64,000 nucleotides of DNA from Heyndrickxia sp050281185. Lineage in GTDB: Bacteria; Bacillota; Bacilli; Bacillales; Bacillaceae_C. The position numbers were made by a program, and so were the translations under genes. Below the pieces are notes generated by a model, which was not told the origin of the DNA, searched no databases, and worked only from the letters and a program-made list of their open reading frames with translations. This document shows, one piece after another, positions 17,075-26,151 of this stretch (position 1 is the stretch's first letter; every line of letters begins with the position of its first letter). Where the stretch lies: positions 32,363 through 96,362 of the forward strand of contig NZ_JBNNWS010000019.1 of the NCBI RefSeq assembly GCF_050281185.1, given 5' to 3'.

Positions 17075-18520
17075 ATGACAATTTTTACAATTTTATTAGT
17101 AGTTTTTTTCATTTTAAACTTTTTTTTATCAAGTGTGGTAATTTTTTTAGAGCGCAGAAATATTGGAGCAACATGGGCATGGCTACTGGTCTTACTGTTT
17201 ATTCCTGTAGCGGGATTCATTATATATTTAATTTTTGGACAAAATTTAAGCCGGAGAAGAATCTTTTATTGGAAAGACCAAGAGAAGATAGGCATTAAAG
17301 AAATATCACAACGACAAATTGATTTGTTAAGGAATAATGCCTTTCCGTTTCATGATGAGAGAACAGTCCAGTATAAAGAACTTGTATATATGCTCCTTGT
17401 TAATGATGATGCGATTTTATCACATGATAATGATGTTGAAATTTTTATCGATGGAAATGACAAATTCCAAGCATTATTTGAGGATATTAAGCAAGCGAAA
17501 AATCATATCCATCTTGTGTATTACATTTTTCGAAATGACTTATTAGGCAAAAAGCTAGTTGAATTGCTCACTGAAAAGGCGAAGGAAGGGGTAAAGGTTC
17601 GCTTATTGTTTGATGACATGGGTTCTCGGAAGTTACCGCGTAAGTTTTTTAAAGGATTAACTGATGCAGGTGGTGAAGTAGCCGCCTTTTTCCCAGCAAA
17701 AATTCCTTTGCTTAACCTGCGAGTCAATTTTCGTAATCACCGCAAGCTTGCCATAATCGATGGAAAAATCGGTTACATAGGTGGTTTTAATATTGGTGAC
17801 GAATACCTTGGTTTAGATAAAAAATTTGGTTATTGGCGAGATACACATCTAAAGATAACTGGAAAAGCAGTTCTTGCGATGCAAACACGGTTCGTTCTTG
17901 ACTGGAACCAAGCTTCATCTAATGATATTCGTTACAAAGAGAAGTACTTCCCAGAAATACAATCTGTAGGCTATACCGATGTCCAAATCGTTTCAAGTGG
18001 TCCTGATTCAGAATGGGAACAAATAAAAAACGGCTACATAAAAATGATAAATTCGGCCAAAAAATATATATTCATGCAAACTCCATACTTCATTCCTGAT
18101 GATAGCTTATTAAATGCACTTAAGATTGCGATCTTATCTGGAGTGGATGTTAGGCTGATGATCCCGAATAAGCCTGATCATATGTTTGTCTATTGGGCTA
18201 CCTACTCCTATGTAGGAGAACTGCTTAAGACTGGGGCAAAAGTGTATATATATGAAAATGGTTTTATTCATGCAAAAATGTTAATTGTTGATGGAAAAAT
18301 TGCTACGGTCGGAACGGCAAATATTGATAATCGAAGTTTCCGATTGAATTTTGAAGTCAATGCATTTTTGTACAGCCATCATCTTTCAAAAAAGCTTGAA
18401 ACTATTTATAAAGATGATATGAAAAAATCAAGGGAGCTTACTTTAGAAGCCTATCTTCACCGACCAAGAAGAATTCGGTTTAAAGAGTCAATTTCAAGAT
18501 TATTATCTCCAATTCTATAA
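17075..18520 (+). CDS. cls: Cardiolipin synthase (phospholipase D family)
   Basis: About 481 residues. Two N-terminal membrane helices (about 2-25 and 33-55) precede two phospholipase D domains, each with an HKD motif: NHRKLAIIDGKIGYIGGFN and HAMLIVD-type IHAKMLIVDGKIATVGTAN. The enzyme joins two phosphatidylglycerol molecules to make cardiolipin at the membrane. I chose the ATG at 17075 because AAAGGAG lies six bases upstream and translation then opens with the membrane helix; an upstream in-frame ATG at 16994 has no ribosome binding site. Confidence 0.94.
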   Translation: MTIFTILLVVFFILNFFLSSVVIFLERRNIGATWAWLLVLLFIPVAGFIIYLIFGQNLSRRRIFYWKDQEKIGIKEISQRQIDLLRNNAFPFHDERTVQYKELVYMLLVNDDAILSHDNDVEIFIDGNDKFQALFEDIKQAKNHIHLVYYIFRNDLLGKKLVELLTEKAKEGVKVRLLFDDMGSRKLPRKFFKGLTDAGGEVAAFFPAKIPLLNLRVNFRNHRKLAIIDGKIGYIGGFNIGDEYLGLDKKFGYWRDTHLKITGKAVLAMQTRFVLDWNQASSNDIRYKEKYFPEIQSVGYTDVQIVSSGPDSEWEQIKNGYIKMINSAKKYIFMQTPYFIPDDSLLNALKIAILSGVDVRLMIPNKPDHMFVYWATYSYVGELLKTGAKVYIYENGFIHAKMLIVDGKIATVGTANIDNRSFRLNFEVNAFLYSHHLSKKLETIYKDDMKKSRELTLEAYLHRPRRIRFKESISRLLSPIL

Positions 18521-18531
18521 GCTGCACAAAG

Positions 18532-18559
18532 GCAGGAGTTCAAAACTCCTGCTTATTTT
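18532..18559 (+). terminator. Terminator of cls
   Basis: GCAGGAGT at 18532-18539 pairs with ACTCCTGC at 18545-18552; an interrupted T run follows. Confidence 0.75.
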
Positions 18560-18662
18560 ATTATGAAAAGCGACAATATTTTCAAGAACGGCTTTGACAT
18601 TTTTATTCGTTAGACGTACAATTTATAATATTTTTACAATATTAATTATTGAGGTGTGCATA

Positions 18663-19805
18663 ATGGGCCAATCATTTGAAACGAAAATCGTACATAATTC
18701 TTTAAAACAAACCGAGAATATTCGCAGCAAATCAACACCAATCTATCAAACCTCAGCTTTTACCTTTAGTTCATTAGAAGAGCTGGAAGGCTTTTACCAT
18801 GGTGAATCACCATATCTTTATACTCGAACAGGTAATCCAAACACAGATGAGCTAGGTCAAGCAGTTGCAAATTTAGAAGGTGCTCCAGCAGGAGTAGCAA
18901 CCTCCTCAGGTATTTCCGCTATTCTTGCTGGTATTCTATCTGTTGCTTCAACTGGTGATCATATCGTCGCGGCAGAAGATATCTACGGCGGCAGCCATCA
19001 TCTTTTAAAACAAGAATTAAATGAACTTGGGATCGAAACAACCTTTGTTTCGTTTGGAGATGTAAACGAAGTTCGCAGTGCTATTCAAGCTAACACAAAG
19101 CTGTTATATTCTGAAACGGTTACGAACCCCTTTTTACGTGTTGAAAATATAAAGGCGCTTGTTCAACTAGGGAAAAAATATAATTTGTATACAATGGTGG
19201 ACAACACTTTTGCTACTCCATATTTGCTAAATCCCTATCTAGAGGGCGTTCATTTAGTTGCTCATAGTGCAACGAAGTATTTAGGTGGTCATAGTGATGT
19301 AACTGCAGGTGTTGTGGTTGGAAATGAAGAGTTAATCATGAAAGCGCGCCAAAAGGTAGTGAATCTTGGCTGTAATTTAAGCTCATTTGAAGCGTGGCTG
19401 ACATGTAGAGGAATCAAAACAATGGCTCTAAGAATGGAACGTCAAGCATACAATGCCCAGCAGTTGGCGGAGTCTCTCTCGAAAAATTCTCACGTGAAAA
19501 AAGTTTATTACCCTACTAATCTATCTACTAAGGGGAATGGAGCAATCGTAACGATAGAATTAAGTGAATCATGTGATATACATCGATTCTTTTCATCTCT
19601 AGGGTGGGTAACAATTGTACCTACATTAGCCGGAGTTGAGACGACTGTCTCTTACCCATTAGGTACATCCCATCGTGCCTTATCATTAGAAGAACAGCAA
19701 AAAATAGGAATCAATAAACAAGTTGTTCGCATATCAATAGGAATTGAGGAAGCGGAGGATATTATTAAGCAATTTGAAGAAGCGATCCAACTATCTATAT
19801 TCTAA
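18663..19805 (+). CDS. Cys/Met metabolism PLP enzyme (trans-sulfuration family)
   Basis: A 380-residue PLP-dependent enzyme of the cystathionine synthase/lyase and methionine gamma-lyase family. The PLP lysine lies in VAHSATKYLGGHSDVTAG; the aromatic stacking residue is in EDIYGGSHHLLKQEL and TRTGNPNTDEL is typical. Which reaction it catalyses (synthase, beta/gamma-lyase) cannot be told from sequence by eye. I chose ATG 18663, preceded by GAGGTGTGC, over an upstream in-frame start. Unlike metY downstream it has no S-box of its own. Nearby sulfur amino acid genes support a role in methionine or cysteine metabolism. Confidence 0.85.
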   Translation: MGQSFETKIVHNSLKQTENIRSKSTPIYQTSAFTFSSLEELEGFYHGESPYLYTRTGNPNTDELGQAVANLEGAPAGVATSSGISAILAGILSVASTGDHIVAAEDIYGGSHHLLKQELNELGIETTFVSFGDVNEVRSAIQANTKLLYSETVTNPFLRVENIKALVQLGKKYNLYTMVDNTFATPYLLNPYLEGVHLVAHSATKYLGGHSDVTAGVVVGNEELIMKARQKVVNLGCNLSSFEAWLTCRGIKTMALRMERQAYNAQQLAESLSKNSHVKKVYYPTNLSTKGNGAIVTIELSESCDIHRFFSSLGWVTIVPTLAGVETTVSYPLGTSHRALSLEEQQKIGINKQVVRISIGIEEAEDIIKQFEEAIQLSIF

Positions 19806-19809
19806 ATTA

Positions 19810-19935
19810 TTTACGAAACATAGCCTTTTCGCACGAAACATTGTCCCAACTGCACGAAATTTGGTCGGAACCGCACAAAATTTAATCCAAACTGCGCGAA
19901 TATCCCTCCGAACCGCACGGAATAGGACTAATTAC
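19810..19935. repeat. Tandem array with 21-bp period
   Basis: GCACGAAA-type cores start at 19831, 19852, 19873, 19894 and 19915, exactly 21 bases apart, with a weaker sixth unit (ACGAAAC) 21 bases before. A typical unit is GCACGAAATTTGGTCGGAACC. The array starts immediately after the stop of the PLP enzyme gene. Because 21 is divisible by three it leaves frames open, but I do not regard it as coding. A second array of the same family lies at about 51043-51147 in reverse orientation. Confidence 0.85.
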
Positions 19936-20074
19936 CTATAGAAAGCGAGGATCTTTTTCAAAAAATGATCATCAATAAAAATCTTTTTAAAAAAAAGATT
20001 GACGAAACATTTGCAACTCTTCTATAATGCAATACAAGAGCAATTTGAAATTTTCAAAATAATAATCGTGTATA

Positions 20075-20195
20075 CTCTTATCGAGAGCGGCGGAGGGACT
20101 AGGCCCTTTGATGCCCGGCAACCTTCAAGCAATTTGCTTGAAAAGGTGCTAATTCCTACAGATCAACTATGATCTGAAAGATAAGGGGAGGAACT
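20075..20195 (+). promoter_or_regulatory. SAM (S-box) riboswitch of metY-hom
   Basis: The leader has the S-box signature: CTCTTATCGAGAGCGGCGG, then GGGACTAGGCCC, GATGCCCGGCAACC, a stem made by TTCAAGCAATTTGCTTGAA, then GGTGCTAATTCC and the closing GATAAGGGGAG. These are the P1-P4 landmarks of the SAM-I aptamer. Binding of S-adenosylmethionine favours the terminator just downstream, so metY and hom are expected to be on when SAM is low. Confidence 0.97.
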
Positions 20196-20204
20196 TGAAT
20201 GTTA

Positions 20205-20232
20205 AGCCCTCTTCTTATGAAGAGGGTTTTTT
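20205..20232 (+). terminator. Riboswitch-controlled terminator
   Basis: CCCTCTTC at 20208-20215 pairs with GAAGAGGG at 20219-20226, followed by TTTTTT. It is the expression platform of the S-box, about 85 bases before metY. Confidence 0.93.
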
Positions 20233-20315
20233 GCTTCCCCTCAAACCCATTTCAATAATCTTCATCTATGTTTACATCATCAACGATACAAAACCATTAT
20301 TAGGAGGAATATAAA

Positions 20316-21611
20316 ATGACAAAGGAACAATTACAACCGGAAACATTATTATTACATGGAGGACAACAACCAGATCCAACAACAGGATCCCGTACGGTTC
20401 CAATTTATAAAACAACGTCCTACGTTTTTAAAGATACGGATCATGCCCAAGGATTATTTGCTCTTGAACAACAAGGATATATTTATTCACGAATTGGAAA
20501 CCCAACAGTTGACGTTTTTGAACAGCGAATTGCCCTTTTAGAAGGTGGGACAGCTGCAGTTGCATTGTCATCGGGAATGGCGGCCATTGCTTTTTCAATC
20601 TTAAATCTTGCTGGTGCAGGGGATGAAATTGTTGCAGCTGGAAACTTGTATGGTGGTACTTTTAATCTATTTGCAAATACACTCCCGAAATATGGAATCA
20701 CTGTAAAGTTTGTCGATGCAACAGACCCTGAAAATTTTAGAGCAGCGATAACACCAAAGACAAAGGCACTATTTGCAGAAATTATCGGTAATCCGAGCCT
20801 TCATGTTTTAGATATAGAAGCGGTTGCAGATGTTGCTCATGGAAACGGAATCCCACTTATTGTCGATAACACATTCGGTACACCTTATTTATCTAATCCA
20901 ATTAAATGGGGAGCAGATGTCGTTGTTCATTCAGCAACTAAATGGATTGGTGGTCATGGAACCACAATAGGTGGCGTGGTAGTCGATGGTGGCAAGTTTG
21001 ATTGGAATAGCGATAAATTTCCAGATTTTAAGGAACCAGATTTAAGCTACCATGGAATCCGTTACGGAGTGGATGTCCCACAAGCCTCATTTGCAACAAA
21101 ATTACGTGTTCAAATATTGCGAGATTTCGGTGCTAGCATAAGCCCTGAAAGTGCTTTTTCATTGCTGCAAGGATTGGAAACATTGCATTTACGGGTTCCA
21201 AAGCACAATGAAAATGCATTAGAAGTAGCAAGGTTTTTACAAAACCACCTAGCTGTTGCATGGGTAAATTATACAGGATTAGAAGAACATCCTTCTCATG
21301 AGCTTGCCAAAAAATACTTAAAAGGAGGATTCGGTTCAATTGTGAATTTTGGTATAAAAGGTGGAAGGGAAGTAGGAAGAAAAGTAATCGACAGTATTCA
21401 GCTATGGTCACACGTAGCCAATGTCGGGGATGCGAAATCACTAATTATACACCCAGCTTCGACTACACATCAGCAATTAAGTGCAGATGAACTTAAATTA
21501 TCAGGAGTTACGGAAGAGCTAATACGCTTATCAGTTGGACTTGAAGCAGTTGAAGATATCAAGGCAGATCTTGATCAAGCAATTCTAAAAGCAACAAGCA
21601 TAACGGTTTAA
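20316..21611 (+). CDS. metY: O-acetylhomoserine sulfhydrylase/aminocarboxypropyltransferase
   Basis: A 431-residue PLP enzyme, the long form typical of MetY. It has the PLP lysine in VVHSATKWIGGHGTTIGG, TYSRIGNPTVDVFEQR-type substrate region and FEEHPSHELAKKYL-like C-terminal parts. It makes homocysteine directly from O-acetylhomoserine and sulfide. AGGAGG precedes the ATG. It is the first gene after the S-box, followed at 60 bases by hom, so the unit makes homoserine and uses its acetyl ester for methionine synthesis. Confidence 0.94.
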   Translation: MTKEQLQPETLLLHGGQQPDPTTGSRTVPIYKTTSYVFKDTDHAQGLFALEQQGYIYSRIGNPTVDVFEQRIALLEGGTAAVALSSGMAAIAFSILNLAGAGDEIVAAGNLYGGTFNLFANTLPKYGITVKFVDATDPENFRAAITPKTKALFAEIIGNPSLHVLDIEAVADVAHGNGIPLIVDNTFGTPYLSNPIKWGADVVVHSATKWIGGHGTTIGGVVVDGGKFDWNSDKFPDFKEPDLSYHGIRYGVDVPQASFATKLRVQILRDFGASISPESAFSLLQGLETLHLRVPKHNENALEVARFLQNHLAVAWVNYTGLEEHPSHELAKKYLKGGFGSIVNFGIKGGREVGRKVIDSIQLWSHVANVGDAKSLIIHPASTTHQQLSADELKLSGVTEELIRLSVGLEAVEDIKADLDQAILKATSITV

Positions 21612-21670
21612 TTTGGTCGGTGATAGGATCTAAACAGGTCCTGTCACCTATAGTGTAGGAGGATATAGGA

Positions 21671-22675
21671 ATGACAGTGATTAAGGCAGCTTTATTAGGT
21701 TTTGGAACAGTGGGGGAGGGCGTTTATACTGCTATCCAAACCCATCAAACCCACCTAAGATGTATTTTAGGTGCAGAGGTTGAAATCGCAGCAATATTAA
21801 TTCGTGATTCAGAAAAAGAACGCAAAATTGATGCGGATATTCTAGTGACAACCAATTTTGAGGATATTTTAAACATACCAGACCTTCATGTTATTTTTGA
21901 AGCAATTGTCGGAGAAGAACCGGGATATACGTATTTACAGCAAGCAATAGATAGAGGTTTGCATGTTATTACAGCAAACAAAGTGATGTTTGCAAAATAT
22001 GGTGAATATTTGATCCATAGATCCAGGCAGAAAGGCGTAAAAATTGGCTTTGAAGCGACAACTGCAGGGGGAGTTCCGATCATTCGAACCATTCAACAGT
22101 TATTACAGGTTAATCAGATTACAAAAATCCAGGGAATTCTTAATGGTACCTCTAACTTTATTTTAACCGAAATGAGGAAACGAAAGCTTTCATTTGATGA
22201 AGCACTAGAACTGGCACAGCAAAAAGGATACGCAGAGGCCGATCCGACGAATGACATAAATGGAAAGGATGCATTCTGTAAACTGATGATATTGAGTCAA
22301 TTAATATTTGGAGAGCAGCCTAATTGGTCTGAAGTAGGCATAGATGGGATTACCTCGATAACTCAGGAGCAGATTGAGCATACGGAGAGCCTTGGTCAAA
22401 GGTATAAACATATTGCACAAATCTCAAAAATAGGAAACTCTATCCATGCCACAGTTAAGCCAATTGTTGTTAACTCAGATCATTCCCTTTACTCCATTGA
22501 AGGGGTAGAAAATGCCATTTCAATTGAAGCAAGTCTGGTAGGAAAAATCACCCTTCAAGGACCTGGTGCAGGAAAACTTCCAACAGCAAGTGCAATGATT
22601 GAAGATTTTGTTGATATTTTTCAAAAAGAACCGATACATGAAAGAAAATTAGAATATCAAGTACAAGGCCTCTAA
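21671..22675 (+). CDS. hom: Homoserine dehydrogenase, short form without ACT domain
   Basis: A 334-residue enzyme that reduces aspartate semialdehyde to homoserine. It has the NAD(P)-binding GFGTVGEGVY at the N-terminus, VITANKVMFAKYG, GVPIIRTIQQLL and the catalytic region ILNGTSNFILTEM followed by GYAEADPTNDINGKDAFCK. The usual C-terminal ACT domain (to about 430 residues) is missing, which would remove threonine feedback. AGGAGGATA precedes the ATG. Being second in an S-box operon, it is probably a methionine-dedicated isozyme, with a separate threonine-pathway hom elsewhere; that is inference. Confidence 0.92.
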   Translation: MTVIKAALLGFGTVGEGVYTAIQTHQTHLRCILGAEVEIAAILIRDSEKERKIDADILVTTNFEDILNIPDLHVIFEAIVGEEPGYTYLQQAIDRGLHVITANKVMFAKYGEYLIHRSRQKGVKIGFEATTAGGVPIIRTIQQLLQVNQITKIQGILNGTSNFILTEMRKRKLSFDEALELAQQKGYAEADPTNDINGKDAFCKLMILSQLIFGEQPNWSEVGIDGITSITQEQIEHTESLGQRYKHIAQISKIGNSIHATVKPIVVNSDHSLYSIEGVENAISIEASLVGKITLQGPGAGKLPTASAMIEDFVDIFQKEPIHERKLEYQVQGL

Positions 22676-22699
22676 CATGATGTTGGGGGTCTTTTAATT
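22662..22699 (+). terminator. Probable terminator of metY-hom
   Basis: A hairpin around the near-palindrome AACATGATGTT, extended by C-G and G-T pairs (CCTCT against GGGGG), followed by TTTT. It overlaps the stop codon of hom. Confidence 0.55.
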
Positions 22700-22949
22700 T
22701 TTTCTTAGGGAATAATGAACATTTTTGAATCTTAACAAGTCTATTTATTTGTATTAATTAAATAGCTGTTATTTAAGTGATATTGGTTCAAAATAACTAA
22801 AAGATAATAAAAAATACTCGTTCTTAAGTTCAGAAAGAATAGTATTTCTTATCTCTCAAGCGCAAACAGCGAGTTCTCGAAGTATTTTTCAAAGGCAAGA
22901 GACTATTTAAAGCATCGTGCGCTTTTCGTGATTGTCAGGGAGTGAAGGA

Positions 22950-23489
22950 ATGGATATAGAACTGACTAAATTAATACGAGAGGCTAAGAAGGGGAGTCAA
23001 GAAGCCTTTACCAAGCTTGTCTCGAAATACAAAGCTCAGGTATTCCGTCATGCATATGCCATGGTGAATGACCGAATGGAAGCAGAGGATATTGCCCAAG
23101 AAGCATTTGTTAAAGCCTATTTATCACTATCCAAATTAGATAATGAATACGCCTTTGTTTCTTGGCTAACGAGGATTGTGTCTAATCTATGCTACGATAA
23201 ATTGAAAAAAAATCAAAAACTTAAGGAATTAACAATCGAAACTGATATAAAAATCATGACTAATACGACAGATATCGATCGAAGTCAATTACGACTTGAG
23301 TTAAAGGAAGCTTTAAAAAAGCTCTCAATCGATCATCGTACAGCACTTGTTCTACGAGATGTCCAAGGTTTTTCTTATGAAGAAATATCCGGAATTCTCA
23401 ACATTCCAATCGGAACCGTTAAATCACGCATTAATTCAGCAAGATTGGCGTTAAAAAAAGATCTATCAAGGGGTGATCAAAATGAGTGA
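22950..23489 (+). CDS. ECF-type RNA polymerase sigma factor
   Basis: A 179-residue group IV sigma factor. Region 2 (about 10-80) contains AYAMVNDRMEAEDIAQEAFVKAY; region 4 (about 115-170) contains LSIDHRTALVLRDVQGFSYE and the recognition helix IPIGTVKSRINSARLALKK. The ATG at 22950 is preferred (GGGAG/GAAGGA upstream) to an in-frame TTG at 22932. The stop overlaps the start of a zinc-finger anti-sigma gene by eight bases. Its regulon is unknown; the downstream envelope genes suggest a cell-surface stress role. Confidence 0.92.
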   Translation: MDIELTKLIREAKKGSQEAFTKLVSKYKAQVFRHAYAMVNDRMEAEDIAQEAFVKAYLSLSKLDNEYAFVSWLTRIVSNLCYDKLKKNQKLKELTIETDIKIMTNTTDIDRSQLRLELKEALKKLSIDHRTALVLRDVQGFSYEEISGILNIPIGTVKSRINSARLALKKDLSRGDQNE

Positions 23490-23997
23490 ACATGTTAGTG
23501 ATCTTCTCTCCGCTTATATAGATGAAGAATTAAGTGAAGAAGAAAGCATGAAGGTGAAGAGTCATGTTACCAATTGCCATCTTTGCAGTGATGAGTTACA
23601 TAACCTGATAGAGCTGAAAAATGAGATTTCCATGCTATATGATACGATACCTATTCCTGATAAACATTTTGAAGAAACGGTCATGTCGAAAATAAATAAC
23701 ATCTCATTTGGAAAAAGCGTGTCACAAAAAGTTTTTACCTGGGGAATAAGTATTATTTGTATACTTATGATTTTCATCATCATGGCAAAGGTAAGTTCGG
23801 TTTTATACGTGATTGGGACCATCCTCTCCAGCTTTTTTAATATAGGAATCGGTTTATTTCATGCAGCGGCAGCTGCAATAACCTCTATTCCATTTGTATT
23901 AGAAATAATTGCCGTAACAACTTTGATTATAGTAGGGCTTTCAATATGGTCTGTTCGTTTTTTACTAATTGGAAAAAATTACAATAAGGGGATGTAG
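23482..23997 (+). CDS. Anti-sigma factor with HC2-type zinc finger
   Basis: A 172-residue membrane protein. The N-terminal zinc-binding anti-sigma domain has HVTNCHLCSDEL (His-x3-Cys-x2-Cys) after SAYIDEELSEEESMKVKS. Hydrophobic segments follow at about 75-105, 110-130 and 140-165. It is expected to hold the ECF sigma factor at the membrane until a signal releases it. The ATG at 23482 is preceded by AAGGGG and overlaps the sigma gene, so the pair is co-translated. Confidence 0.88.
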   Translation: MSEHVSDLLSAYIDEELSEEESMKVKSHVTNCHLCSDELHNLIELKNEISMLYDTIPIPDKHFEETVMSKINNISFGKSVSQKVFTWGISIICILMIFIIMAKVSSVLYVIGTILSSFFNIGIGLFHAAAAAITSIPFVLEIIAVTTLIIVGLSIWSVRFLLIGKNYNKGM

Positions 23998-24000
23998 GAA

Positions 24001-24840
24001 ATGAAAGGCAGGAGGACTTTCCTAAGTTTGTTAGCTGTCATTATGTTAAGCTTTCTTCTCATTCCTCCAGTTTTAGCTGCGGAGGATGGCATCGTTCATT
24101 ATAAAAAAACCGTTATTCCTGAACATGAAAAAATAGAAAATGTAATTGTTCTAGGAAGTGATGCGACTATTAGTGGCGAAGTTACAACGGCAGTAATTGT
24201 TATAAATGGAAATTTACAAATCAATAAGACAGCCAAAATAAAGGGACCTGTTCTCGTACTTGGAGGAAAAATAAATCAACAACAGGGAGCCGATGTTTCG
24301 GAGCATATCATTTCCTTAAACTTTAATAATCAAACACAGAATAGCTTTATTCTTGGGGGAATTCTATTTCTCTCTTCTTGGATCATTAGATTGATTCTTA
24401 GCATGATAACCATATTACTTACCGTTCTTGCTAGCTTGTTTATTCGAAAACGGATTACTCAAATACCTGAGTATATCACCAAAAAAACAGGAAAAGTAAT
24501 TATAACTGGCTTCATCATTAGCTTTGCCTTATTTGCCTTAAGTGTTCTTTTAACGATTGTTATTATTGGTATCCCAATTGTCATTTTAATTATTTTAGGT
24601 ATTTTTATTTCTTTTTTCCTTGGTATGGCTTATTTGAGTCACAGAATAGGGGAAGGTATCAAAGTGATAGACGAAAAAACCGATTGGATTAAAATTCTAG
24701 TTGGTTCAATAGTGTTAGTTTCCATGATGAATCTTCCATTGTTTGGAGGAATCATATTATTCTTAATTACATGCTATACCTTAGGATTTGTCATTACATG
24801 GATGTATCAGAGATTTTCATTAAGAAAAAATAATAAATAA
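24001..24840 (+). CDS. Membrane protein with bactofilin-like beta-helix ectodomain
   Basis: 279 residues: a signal peptide (about 1-26, ending VLAAEDG), an external region (about 45-100) of short repeated strands (VIVLGSDATISGEV, VIVINGNLQI, VLVLGGKI) like polymer-forming/bactofilin-type beta-helices, then five or so membrane segments (about 115-270). It begins three bases after the anti-sigma gene, so it belongs to the ECF operon and may be a sensor or effector of envelope stress. No enzymatic motif is visible. Confidence 0.75.
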   Translation: MKGRRTFLSLLAVIMLSFLLIPPVLAAEDGIVHYKKTVIPEHEKIENVIVLGSDATISGEVTTAVIVINGNLQINKTAKIKGPVLVLGGKINQQQGADVSEHIISLNFNNQTQNSFILGGILFLSSWIIRLILSMITILLTVLASLFIRKRITQIPEYITKKTGKVIITGFIISFALFALSVLLTIVIIGIPIVILIILGIFISFFLGMAYLSHRIGEGIKVIDEKTDWIKILVGSIVLVSMMNLPLFGGIILFLITCYTLGFVITWMYQRFSLRKNNK

Positions 24841-24902
24841 AATCTGTTTTCGTAAAGATAGTTGCTTTTAGTGATAATAAAGAGGAAAAGGAGATCAAAA
24901 AA

Positions 24903-26129
24903 ATGGAAGAGATGGTTAAAGGGAAAGTTCTCATACTTTCTGGCTCATTTGGACAAGGACATCAGCAAGTTGCTTATGCTGTTGAGGAAGCCATTCAAAA
25001 ACGCTCGCCGAATACAGAGGTGGTTGTCGTAGATTTTTTGGCATGGGCCCATCCATATTTCTACCATGTCGCTCATTTTACGTATATGAAAATGCTGAAA
25101 TATTCACCGAAACTATATGGTTTTCTATATAAAAAAACCTATAAAAAATCAAGTATGTCAACCAAATTAGATAAAATATTATCGGCTGGAATAGGAAAAA
25201 TGCAAAACCTTATTCAAATGATCCAACCATCTATTATTATTAACACCTTTCCGTTTGCAGCAGCTATTGTATCAAAATTAAAAGAGTATCAGGTAATAGA
25301 TATCCCTTCTATTACAGTGATTACAGATCATACAAGTCATAGTTATTGGATTCATCCTTTTACTGATCAATATATTGTTGCTTCTGGGAAAGTAAAGCAA
25401 AGTCTTGTTGATCTAGGAATAAAAAGGGAAACGGTTGCTTGTACAGGTATTCCTATTCGGTCAAAATTTAGCGAACCATCTAATCGCGATGAGATAAGAA
25501 AAAAATATGAACTTGATCCTACTCTGCCAACAATATTAATCATGGGTGGTGGTGAAGGACTAATTGGGAAGGAAATTTTAAAATCTAATGAATTAGAAAC
25601 GTTACATGAAAAAATACAATTTCTTATAATATGTGGGAAGAACAAAAAGCTAAAGAAAAATTTAGAGAAAGAATTCTACGATTCAAAGCATATAATTAAA
25701 ATATTTGGCTATACAGAAAACATTCATGAACTCATGTCTGTTTCAGAATTAGTCATTACAAAGCCAGGGGGAGTAACAACATCAGAGGCATTGGTTACAG
25801 AGTTACCTATGATCCTTTTTAAACCCCTTCCTGGTCAAGAAGAGGACAATGCACATTATTTAATTCAATCGGGAGCTGCAATTGCAGCGGAGAATTCATT
25901 TGATTTGCTTCATAAAATCAATATTATTTTAGCAAATAAAAATATTTTACAGAAATTGAAAAGCAGTGCAAAGAAAATTCAAATGACTAATGCATCATTA
26001 CATGCGCTTTATGCGATCATCAATGCAAAGGTACAAGTAGGATTAAATTCAGGTCACCAAACTCGGATTGATCGATGGAAGACGAATCGATTATTTAAGA
26101 AGTCCCTACTATTTAATCAAGGGCATTAA
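24903..26129 (+). CDS. Diacylglycerol glucosyltransferase-like GT28 family enzyme
   Basis: A 408-residue GT-B glycosyltransferase of the MGDG synthase/UgtP/MurG group. The N-terminal GSFGQGHQQVAYAVEEAI matches the lipid-acceptor side; the nucleotide-sugar side has VSELVITKPGGVTTSEAL and FKPLPGQEEDNAHYL. Relatives transfer glucose from UDP-glucose to diacylglycerol, making glycolipid anchors for lipoteichoic acid. The substrate here is not proven. AAAAGGAG precedes the ATG. It follows the ECF operon by 62 bases and is followed at 22 bases by a polysaccharide deacetylase. Confidence 0.82.
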   Translation: MEEMVKGKVLILSGSFGQGHQQVAYAVEEAIQKRSPNTEVVVVDFLAWAHPYFYHVAHFTYMKMLKYSPKLYGFLYKKTYKKSSMSTKLDKILSAGIGKMQNLIQMIQPSIIINTFPFAAAIVSKLKEYQVIDIPSITVITDHTSHSYWIHPFTDQYIVASGKVKQSLVDLGIKRETVACTGIPIRSKFSEPSNRDEIRKKYELDPTLPTILIMGGGEGLIGKEILKSNELETLHEKIQFLIICGKNKKLKKNLEKEFYDSKHIIKIFGYTENIHELMSVSELVITKPGGVTTSEALVTELPMILFKPLPGQEEDNAHYLIQSGAAIAAENSFDLLHKINIILANKNILQKLKSSAKKIQMTNASLHALYAIINAKVQVGLNSGHQTRIDRWKTNRLFKKSLLFNQGH

Positions 26130-26151
26130 TAAGATAAAGGAAGTTGGATAA

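Larger units (their letters stand above)
19806..20315. other. Gap with 21-bp repeats and SAM riboswitch
   Basis: It contains the 21-bp-period array (19810-19935) and the S-box leader of metY with its terminator (20075-20232), described separately. Confidence 0.8.

Noticed and set aside
19744..19941. Open frame with seven-residue repeats through the 21-bp array
   Set aside because: The frame is open only because the period is a multiple of three; it starts inside the PLP enzyme gene and has no ribosome binding site.
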